Of a stretch of DNA of 34,505 bases, positions 1 through 5,428 are shown in pieces. Made by a program: the position numbers and the translations under genes. Source of the DNA: Verrucomicrobiota bacterium (GTDB lineage Bacteria > Verrucomicrobiota > Verrucomicrobiia > Verrucomicrobiales > Akkermansiaceae); contig RDYF01000027.1 of the NCBI GenBank assembly GCA_004293285.1, positions 1 through 34,505 on the forward strand, read 5' to 3'. Each line of letters begins with the position of its first letter. The stretch's first letter is position 1. The notes beneath the pieces are model-generated. The model worked only from the letters and a program-made list of their open reading frames with translations, was not told where the DNA came from and searched no databases.

Positions 1-28
1 CGCTCTTCTCGGCGACCTTTCGACGAGA
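1..28. repeat. Direct repeat, left copy, flanking the TA cassette
   Basis: The first 28 bases of the window (starting CGCTCTTCTCGGCGACCTTT) recur perfectly at 790-817 on the same strand. The match stops at base 29 and its left limit is hidden by the window edge. The two copies bracket the toxin-antitoxin pair, as a target duplication or recombination junction would. Confidence 0.85.
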
Positions 29-88
29 AAGATGATTGCCCATGAGAATCATTTTGACTATAGTCGTGACTATGGTTATTTTCTGTTC

Positions 89-367
89 ATGAAGATGGTA
101 TCAAAAGGGAAATTGAAACCGAAAATGCTCGAGTATTTCCGCGAAGTCGAGCGCACCGGGGAGCCTTTGTTGGTGACCGACCACGGGCGCGCAGTGCTAG
201 TAGTCCAGCCGGTGGAAGATCGTAAGATCATGACGGCCTCAGATGTATTGGCTCGGTATCGGGCTGGCACGACGCCACAGCAGGAGGTATCCGAAGAAGA
301 ATTCATGGCAGCACAAGCGTGCGAAGATTGGGAAGTTCTACGGGAGGATGACCGGAATCCATGGTAA
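89..367 (+). CDS. Phd/YefM-type antitoxin
   Basis: Small DNA-binding antitoxin expected to neutralise the adjoining PIN toxin and autoregulate the pair. The protein (92 residues from this start) has the Phd/YefM N-terminal layout: a short strand, a helix around KMLEYFREVERTGEPLLVT, then DHGRAVLVVQPV as the second and third strands. The acidic C-terminal tail (EVSEEEF, EDWEVLREDD) is typical of the segment that wraps the toxin. The reading frame is open back to 32, but the family homology begins near the ATG at 89 or 95, so 89 is preferred; no clear Shine-Dalgarno decides it. The stop overlaps the toxin start by 7 bases, so translation is probably coupled. The family call is confident from pattern alone; the exact start is not. 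Confidence 0.82.
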   Translation: MKMVSKGKLKPKMLEYFREVERTGEPLLVTDHGRAVLVVQPVEDRKIMTASDVLARYRAGTTPQQEVSEEEFMAAQACEDWEVLREDDRNPW

Positions 368-756
368 TTGACACTCATGTTTTGTATTGGTGGCTTGATG
401 GGATTCCCCAACTGTCGAAGACGGCACGGGACAGCATCGAGCAAGCATCGGAGCAAGGAGTCTGCTTGATCATTTCGGCAGTGAGCTTGTGGGAGCTAGC
501 GCATAAGGAGAAAAACGGGAAATTCAGCTCGCGACAGCCAGTAGCAGATTGGCCGAAGTTTCTGCGCGATATCCCTTGGATCAAGATCATCGATACGGAT
601 GCGGATCTTTGGTTAGCTGCAGCGGCGCTCGATTGGCCTCATCGCGATCCTGCCGATAGGATCATTGCCGCAACAGCGCTACGCCATGGGGTCCCCGTTT
701 TGACGAAAGATCGTGTATTTCATGAGAGCGGATGCCCGGTGCGAGCCGTATGGTGA
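361..756 (+). CDS. PIN-domain toxin, VapC-like
   Basis: A 131-residue PIN-domain ribonuclease, the toxin partner of the Phd-like protein upstream. The acidic metal-binding residues are all visible: D4 in IDTHVLYWW, E45 in SLWELAHKEK, and D96 and D99 in HRDPADRIIAATA. The order and the spacing to the C-terminal LTKDRVFHE segment match the VapC/PIN group that usually pairs with Phd-type antitoxins. Such enzymes cut RNA, often tRNA or rRNA, when the antitoxin is degraded. The start ATG overlaps the antitoxin stop by 7 bases. The gene appears intact, so the pair could be active. The specific RNA target cannot be read from sequence. Confidence 0.88.
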   Translation: MVIDTHVLYWWLDGIPQLSKTARDSIEQASEQGVCLIISAVSLWELAHKEKNGKFSSRQPVADWPKFLRDIPWIKIIDTDADLWLAAAALDWPHRDPADRIIAATALRHGVPVLTKDRVFHESGCPVRAVW

Positions 757-789
757 AAATGTAAGCAAGAGCAACTGGGGCAAAGCAAT

Positions 790-817
790 CGCTCTTCTCG
801 GCGACCTTTCGACGAGA
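790..817. repeat. Direct repeat, right copy, flanking the TA cassette
   Basis: Perfect 28-bp match to bases 1-28. On the minus strand it encodes LVERSPRRA within the truncated secreted ORF that starts at 891. The left copy encodes the same residues in a frame that would continue out of the window, as if one gene had been split and the junction duplicated. Confidence 0.85.
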
Positions 818-891
818 TTGCCAAATGCAAGAGGCATCAGGCAGAGAAGAAGGCAGGCCAGGCGCAGCATGAAGAAGCCCGGTGAACTCAT
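790..891 (-). pseudogene. 5' fragment of a secreted protein, interrupted by the TA cassette
   Basis: A minus-strand frame opens with ATG at 891 (second ATG at 870). It encodes a convincing signal peptide, MLRLACLLLCLMPLAFG, followed by NLVERSPRRA, where the 28-bp repeat lies. Leftward of 790 the frame enters DNA just downstream of the PIN toxin and becomes unrelated sequence. The ATG at 891 overlaps the TGA (888-890) of the frame upstream in an ATGA arrangement, which suggests the two were once a coupled operon. The rest of the gene would be to the left of base 1. It could instead be a chance ORF; the signal peptide, the coupling and the repeat together favour a real, broken gene. Confidence 0.45.
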
Positions 892-1241
892 CGAGGCAAA
901 GAGGTGACTCCCAATCGGTCATTCAAATGTCCGACCTTGGGCATCACGAAACAGAAAAGGCCGATTGGGTCATCAGCGCTCAAGGGGGCAAAAAGCCGCA
1001 ATACAGCGCTCGCGATGAAGCCCCCTGCAAGGCAAATGCGACCGAGAACTCACGCTCATAAAAGCCCGCAAGCATCAAAAAACCATACCAGAAAGCGATT
1101 CACCACACCCAAGATCAAGCTCAAGATGTAGAGGCCAAACAGGAGCAAAAACAACATGGAAAACATCCACGTAAAAGTCACTGGCGGACTCCCATACGCA
1201 TACCCTAGTTCATCTCTGGTGATACGCTCGTTTTCTTTCAT
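888..1241 (-). pseudogene. Membrane protein gene with two in-frame TGA codons
   Basis: Reading from ATG at 1241, one minus-strand frame runs 118 codons to TGA at 888-890 but contains TGA at 1056-1058 and again at 1050-1052. Before them it encodes a strong membrane segment (WMFSMLFLLLFGLYILSLIL) and part of a second. After them it continues in the same frame with hydrophobic GRICLAGGFIASAVLRLFA and a polar tail ending VTSLPR. The continuity across both stops and the ATGA junction with the next frame argue for a formerly intact gene of about 117 residues. Each stop could arise from CGA by a single C-to-T change. TGA is an ordinary stop elsewhere in the window, so recoding is unlikely. The family is not recognised. 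Confidence 0.45.
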
Positions 1242-1392
1242 TCACTAGAACTAGCAGAAGAGATTGACACTCGCAAGAAAGAATCGATTTCGAGTACCTT
1301 TGATCCCAATGATCAGATTTCTCACACTGGCATTGCACATACTAGCGAAATGCCGATACTTTCCTGAGCGGAATGAAGCATAAATGGGGTCA

Positions 1393-1605
1393 TAAATCGG
1401 CTACGAGGTCGAGCGAGAAAGTCTGGCGCAGCAGCGCAAGGGAATTTGGCAAAAAGCACTTCTGGCCGCGATGGTGAAGAAGCACTGCGCCGTGAACAAC
1501 GAATGGATAGCCAAGCGCCTCGTGATGGGGCATCCTGCCGGCATGAGCAAGGTCGCGAAACTCTATCAAGACAGCAAAGAAGGAGTGAAAATGATGAAGA
1601 AGTAA
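1393..1605 (+). pseudogene. RAYT-type transposase C-terminal remnant, copy 1
   Basis: Translation gives YEVERESLAQQRKG, WQKALLAAMVKKHCAV, NNEWIAKRLVMGHPAGMSKV and a lysine-rich end, stopping at 1603-1605. This resembles the C-terminal helical region of REP-associated tyrosine transposases (IS200-like Y1 family) as I know it from verrucomicrobial and planctomycete genomes, where the end is usually KKYEKxLxxKD. The catalytic HUH/Tyr domain is absent, and the sequence before 1393 is unrelated except for an 11-base match (1382-1392) to one end of the REP-like repeat. It is a decayed 3' fragment. A second copy lies about 315 bp downstream. Confidence 0.6.
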
Positions 1606-1617
1606 GAAAAAATACTT

Positions 1618-1640
1618 AAATCCAAGGACTTACCCCATTT
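1618..1640 (+). repeat. REP-like 23-mer, copy 1
   Basis: AAATCCAAGGACTTACCCCA followed by TTT. It immediately follows RAYT remnant 1 and differs by one base from the copy at 1887-1909. It is the terminal repeat expected beside a RAYT gene. Confidence 0.7.
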
Positions 1641-1648
1641 ACCCATTT

Positions 1649-1901
1649 ATGGGAGCCGTGGTCAAAGCGCACAAAGAGACCGATGCAGAGCGCCTTATTG
1701 TCATGATCGGGGCGGAAATCGACTACGAGGTCGAGCGAGAAAGTCTGGCGCAGCAGCGCAAGGGAATTTGGCAAAAAGCACTTCTGGCCGCGATCGTGAA
1801 GAAGCACTGCGCCGTGAGCAACGAATGGATTGCCAAGCGCCTCGTGATGGGTAGTTAAAATCATGAAGAAGTATGAAAAAATACTCAAATCCAAGGACTG
1901 A
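1649..1901 (+). pseudogene. RAYT-type transposase C-terminal remnant, copy 2
   Basis: Nearly identical to remnant 1 from the TACGAGGTCGAGCGAGAAAG segment onward, but it also retains about 20 residues further upstream (VVKAHKETDAERLIVMIGAE). It has lost roughly 55 bases after RLVMG, so its frame ends at 1858 while the true C-terminus, MKKYEKILKSKD, continues in another frame from 1863 and stops at 1899-1901. The codons for KSKD are themselves part of the REP-like repeat. It is not functional, and marks this junction as a site of repeated RAYT/REP activity. Confidence 0.6.
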
Positions 1902-1909
1902 CCCCATTT
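1887..1909 (+). repeat. REP-like 23-mer, copy 2, left of the R-M genes
   Basis: AAATCCAAGGACTGACCCCA followed by TTT. An inverted copy with one mismatch lies at 4525-4547, on the far side of the restriction-modification genes. Confidence 0.75.
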
Positions 1910-1958
1910 GTTCAAAAAACCATTTGACAACTCATTTTTAAGCTGTTCAATTGAACTC

Positions 1959-3650
1959 ATGAGCATTTTCTCTCCTTCTTATGTTTTGCCCGTAGCTGAC
2001 AGTCTCTGTCTGGAGACGGTTGTGGAAAAGGCTAGAGAAGCGTCATGTGAGGCGGGTGTGGTATACACGAAGCCGTGGATGGTGGAATTGGTCTTGGATC
2101 TGGCGGGGTATCTGCCACAGAAGAGATTGGCGGAGATGGTGGCGTTGGAGCCATCGGCGGGGGACGGGGCTTTTTTGGTGGCTATGGTGCGGCGGTTGGT
2201 AGAGTCTTGTGAGATCCATGGCATCCCCTTGGTTCGCGCGATGCAGGCCTTGCAGGCTTTCGAGATCGATCCGGTCGCGACAGGTAAGGCGGTGGCTGTG
2301 GTGCGGGAGACCTTGCTCGCGCTCGGCACCCCTGGGGCGCTGGCGGAAAAACTTGCGTGTTCTTGGATCAAGGTGGGGGATTTTCTGGAGGCTTCGCTGT
2401 GTTTTCCCATCGCGGATTTTGTGATCGGTAATCCACCATACATTCGCTTGGAAGAAATTCCCGAGGATAAGGCGGCGATGTATCGCAGCACTTATCCCGC
2501 CATGCGCGGACGGGCAGACATTTACGTCGCTTTCTACCAAGCGGCGCTGATGCAACTGCGGGCGGGCGGAGTCTGTGCCTATATTTGCGCCGATCGCTGG
2601 ATGCTTAATGATTACGGCAGCGCCCTGCGTAAGTTCATCACCACGGGCGGATACCATGTGCGTCATATTATCGAGGCCCATGATGTTCAGGCCTTTGAGT
2701 CGGATGTTTCCGCCTACCCGGCTGTATCGGTCATCGCTCGAGAAAATCCCGGTCCTGTGATCGTGTCGCGTGCCTTGCCAGGAATCGAAAAAGCGGACCG
2801 CGTGGCCTTGCTGGATTCTCTGACGCAAGTTACCGGGCATCCGTTGCTGCCTAGTGCTTGCTTTGAAGAGTGGTTTCAGGGCAGCGAACCTTGGCCCTGT
2901 TCTTCGCCTGAGGCCTTGAAATTGCTTAAGTATCTGGAAGCCACCTGCATGCCGCTGGAATGCGCCACGACCAGGACGAAAATCGGCATAGGAGTGGCGA
3001 CGGGAGCGGACAAGGTGTTCATTTCCCGCGAGACGCCTGACATCGAACCTGATCGTGTATTGCCCTTGGCTCTTGCATCAGACCTGCACGACGGCAAGGT
3101 GCGCTGGTCCGGCCATGTTATGGCCAATCCTTGGAACGAGCGCGGCCTGGTCTCCTTGGACGAGTACCCGCTGTTTCGCCAATTTCTGGAACCGCATCAC
3201 AGTCTGCTGAGCAAGCGGCACACCGCACAAAAAGACCGACCGCAGAACTGGCACAAGACCATTGATCGCGTCCAGCTGCCGCTACTGAAAAAACACAAAC
3301 TCTACATTGCCGATATCAAGGACAAGCTGCTGCCTGCGCTCGATACTGGCAAAACCTATCCGCAGCACAACTTGTATTGGATCACCTCGGAGACTTGGGA
3401 CCTGAAAGTGTTGGGTGCCTTGCTGATGTCGGCGGTGGGAGAATTTTTCATCCACTGCTACGGAGTGCGCATGCGGGGCGGCTATCTGCGTTTTCAGGCG
3501 CAATACCTGCGTCGCATCCGCGTGCCAGATCCCGCTCGAATAACTCCCGCACTGGCTGCACAGCTGCGCCATTCCTTTGAGACGCAGGATTTCGAGCTTG
3601 CCACCAAGGCTGCGCTGGAGGCATATCAGATCGATCTCATTCCACACTAA
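1959..3650 (+). CDS. PaeR7I/XhoI-type N6-adenine DNA methyltransferase
   Basis: Modification enzyme of a type II restriction-modification system, predicted to methylate adenine in CTCGAG. From the ATG at 1959 it is 563 residues. An N-terminal YTKPWMVELVLDL segment resembles motif X. Motif I (SAM binding) is LEPSAGDGAF at about 63-72, and the catalytic motif IV is NPPY at about 158-161. The long C-terminal half would be the target recognition domain. The motif order fits the gamma class, to which M.PaeR7I and M.XhoI belong. The frame is open to 1908, but 1959 gives a better N-terminus; neither has a Shine-Dalgarno. The endonuclease follows after 21 bases. The specificity is inferred from the endonuclease partner. 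A CTCGAG site lies inside the gene itself (2737-2742). Confidence 0.88.
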   Translation: MSIFSPSYVLPVADSLCLETVVEKAREASCEAGVVYTKPWMVELVLDLAGYLPQKRLAEMVALEPSAGDGAFLVAMVRRLVESCEIHGIPLVRAMQALQAFEIDPVATGKAVAVVRETLLALGTPGALAEKLACSWIKVGDFLEASLCFPIADFVIGNPPYIRLEEIPEDKAAMYRSTYPAMRGRADIYVAFYQAALMQLRAGGVCAYICADRWMLNDYGSALRKFITTGGYHVRHIIEAHDVQAFESDVSAYPAVSVIARENPGPVIVSRALPGIEKADRVALLDSLTQVTGHPLLPSACFEEWFQGSEPWPCSSPEALKLLKYLEATCMPLECATTRTKIGIGVATGADKVFISRETPDIEPDRVLPLALASDLHDGKVRWSGHVMANPWNERGLVSLDEYPLFRQFLEPHHSLLSKRHTAQKDRPQNWHKTIDRVQLPLLKKHKLYIADIKDKLLPALDTGKTYPQHNLYWITSETWDLKVLGALLMSAVGEFFIHCYGVRMRGGYLRFQAQYLRRIRVPDPARITPALAAQLRHSFETQDFELATKAALEAYQIDLIPH

Positions 3651-3671
3651 CCATTACACCACAGCGACACC

Positions 3672-4406
3672 ATGGGATTGATTCTCACCGACTACGAAAA
3701 GAAGGCCGCCAAAGCGGTGAAAGCCTTTTGGAACTGCCGCAAAAATGCCCTGAAGAAACAAGCTGCCTCGGGCAAGGCCGATGCTGGAACACGCGGTGCT
3801 GTGACCGCTGGTAAGAATATGGACGGATTTGTGTCACTGCTCATTGATCTTATCAAAGCGAATGGCCTCAACGATGCCTGTATCATTCGCGATGGACGCG
3901 TGCCGCTGACCTTGCCGGGTTATTTTCGCCCCACCAAGATGTGGGACATGCTGGTGCTGCGGCAAGACCGTCTCATCGCGGCGGTGGAACTGAAATCGCA
4001 AGTCGGTTCCTTCGGCAATAACTTCAACAACCGTACGGAAGAATCCATTGGAACTGCTCATGATCTATGGACGGCCTATCGCGAGGGTTCGTTCGGCGAA
4101 TCGACGCGTCCTTTCGTCGGTTGGCTTATGCTGGTGGAAGATGCGCCTGGATCGCGTTCTGCGGTATCGGAACGCAGCCAGCACTTTCCCGTGCGGCCTG
4201 AGTTTGTCAATGCCTCCTACATCCAGCGTTATGAACTGCTCTGCCGCAAACTGATGCAGGAAAATCTTTACACATCTGCATCCATCATCGCTTCTCCGTC
4301 ATCCGCTGCCCGCAATGGCAGTTATGTCGAAGTAAGCGAGATGACAGGCCTGAAAGCATTCCTCACCTGCTTTGCTGCTCACATCGCGGCGGAGGCGGCA
4401 CGGTGA
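3672..4406 (+). CDS. PaeR7I-family type II restriction endonuclease
   Basis: A 244-residue endonuclease close to the usual length of PaeR7I/XhoI enzymes, which cut C^TCGAG. Recognisable family segments are [14 protein letters not shown] (about 48-61), [35 protein letters not shown] and [16 protein letters not shown]. The PD-(D/E)XK-type catalytic core is visible as D in TKMWDMLVL with E-L-K in AVELKSQ. It is transcribed with the methyltransferase 21 bases upstream, methylase first, which lets protection precede cutting. The gene is complete with no frame damage, so the system is probably active. Repeats bracketing the pair suggest it arrived as a mobile unit. Confidence 0.9.
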   Translation: MGLILTDYEKKAAKAVKAFWNCRKNALKKQAASGKADAGTRGAVTAGKNMDGFVSLLIDLIKANGLNDACIIRDGRVPLTLPGYFRPTKMWDMLVLRQDRLIAAVELKSQVGSFGNNFNNRTEESIGTAHDLWTAYREGSFGESTRPFVGWLMLVEDAPGSRSAVSERSQHFPVRPEFVNASYIQRYELLCRKLMQENLYTSASIIASPSSAARNGSYVEVSEMTGLKAFLTCFAAHIAAEAAR

Positions 4407-4524
4407 ATACACTGTCTCAACTTTTTAGCCCATGAGCCCATCTTCCCGTTCATTTGAATTACCTAATAGCTCCAGCATTGCGCTTACAGCACAGGGGAAA
4501 CACACCCTTATCTGCCAAGGTGGT

Positions 4525-4547
4525 AAATGGAGTCAGTCCTTGGATTT
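4525..4547 (-). repeat. REP-like 23-mer, inverted copy, right of the R-M genes
   Basis: Reads AAATGGAGTCAGTCCTTGGA then TTT, the reverse complement of the 1887-1909 repeat with one mismatch. With that copy it forms an inverted pair enclosing both restriction-modification genes (about 2.6 kb). Confidence 0.75.
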
Positions 4548-4567
4548 AACTATTTTTGTTTTGCGTT

Positions 4568-4595
4568 AGACGAAATGCGCGCTCGTCTGTTTTTT
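4568..4595 (+). terminator. Possible rho-independent terminator
   Basis: AGACGA (4568-4573) pairs with TCGTCT (4583-4588) around a GC-containing loop, followed by six T. The stem is only 6 bp and lies 160 bases past the endonuclease stop, so assignment to that transcript is tentative. Confidence 0.4.
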
Positions 4596-4782
4596 GCTGT
4601 ATGCTCCTGCAAAAATGAACCTTCAGGCCTTTTTTCTCCCCTTAGCCACTAAGACGTCGCCTCAGCCTGGGCCGATTTCCCTTACCAAAATCAAAAATCC
4701 TCTAGCGTCCATTGCTTCTCGTAACCCACTAGCTCTCGCTCATGGCTTGATCTTGCTGCGGAGCTCTACTTTTTGAGATTGC

Positions 4783-5007
4783 TCACGTTTTTTCGTGGGC
4801 CCGCCACCCATCCCCAATCGCTGCGTATTTGGCACGTTCCATGTCTTGCGTCATTTGTTCTTCATTCTCAACGGACGGCAAGAGGGAAAATCCCTGAGCG
4901 CGGAGCAGTGGGCGCAATCGATTCCACTCCGCGACCGACATCCGTTTTTCCTCGCTCGATGCCATCACCATGGTTGCCGATAGCAGCGCGAGAATCATTC
5001 GAATCAT
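4783..5007 (-). CDS. Small secreted hypothetical protein
   Basis: A 74-residue frame from ATG at 5007 (a TTG at 5034 and an ATG at 4998 are alternatives). It starts with a plausible signal peptide, MIRMILALLSATMVMAS, followed by a charged soluble region containing VAEWNRLRPLLRAQGF and ending AAIGDGWRAHEKT. No family is recognised. It stands alone in an otherwise non-coding stretch, with no Shine-Dalgarno. The hydrophobic start and balanced composition favour a real gene, but length alone could be chance. Confidence 0.4.
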   Translation of the reverse strand: MIRMILALLSATMVMASSEEKRMSVAEWNRLRPLLRAQGFSLLPSVENEEQMTQDMERAKYAAIGDGWRAHEKT

Positions 5008-5131
5008 ACGAGAAACATGACGCAACACTCTCAAGAGTCAATGAGAAAATCCGCCGACTCTGCCAAGAAAACAAAGACGTTTCATCGGCAAAATCGGTGG
5101 GTAGAATGAGGCAAGGGCCGTTCGCCTCCTT

Positions 5132-5416
5132 TTGATTTCGCATGTTCGCACGGTTTTTGAGGTTGTCGCTCCATCGGTGGTTGAGTCGTATTGGCGGGTT
5201 CTCTGTCAAACGGGTATCGCGCTTGAGGAAGCAGTCGCGAGATTTTATCAGAACCGGCTTGTAGGACATTGGTGCTTGGATTGGGGCTTTGACGAAGTGA
5301 ATCAAGGCCGTTCTTCAGGTTTTGATCTACTCGTTTCCGATTCATTGCACCTCCGGGTTGAATCCAAGTACAAAAAAACCGGAAAGTCGCGTGGGCGACT
5401 TTCCGGTGATGCGTGA
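5132..5416 (+). CDS. Doubtful ORF with a nuclease-like ExK segment
   Basis: A 94-residue frame starting at TTG 5132 (the frame opens after TAG at 5102). The second half, DLLVSDSLHLRVESKYKKTG, has the D, then hydrophobic strand, then E-x-K pattern of PD-(D/E)XK nucleases, and the first half has a helix (ALEEAVARFYQNRL). Its 3' end runs through a strong terminator hairpin belonging to the opposite strand, which is unusual for a functional gene. It may be a truncated remnant of an accessory gene or a chance ORF. Confidence 0.25.
   Translation: MISHVRTVFEVVAPSVVESYWRVLCQTGIALEEAVARFYQNRLVGHWCLDWGFDEVNQGRSSGFDLLVSDSLHLRVESKYKKTGKSRGRLSGDA
5372..5406 (-). terminator. Rho-independent terminator of the ThuA/cytochrome gene
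   Basis: A perfect 12-bp stem (5379-5390 with 5395-5406, CCGGAAAGTCGC) and a 4-base loop. On the minus strand it is followed by seven T (5372-5378). It lies 22 bases beyond the stop of the large minus-strand gene. Confidence 0.9.
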
Positions 5417-5428
5417 AGAGAGTAGGAA

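Larger units (their letters stand above)
4407..4782. other. Non-coding stretch after the R-M genes
   Basis: No convincing gene. It contains the inverted REP-like repeat (4525-4547) and a hairpin that may terminate the R-M transcript (4568-4595). A short frame at 4594-4776 has no family resemblance or translation signal. Confidence 0.5.

Noticed and set aside
1050..1058. TGA recoding (selenocysteine or Trp) as an explanation for the in-frame stops
   Set aside because: TGA ends many clear genes in the window, and no selenocysteine-type stem-loop was evident directly after the codons; pseudogene decay is simpler.
4594..4776. A 60-codon frame in the gap after the R-M genes
   Set aside because: No family resemblance, no ribosome site, and it starts at the T tract of a possible terminator.
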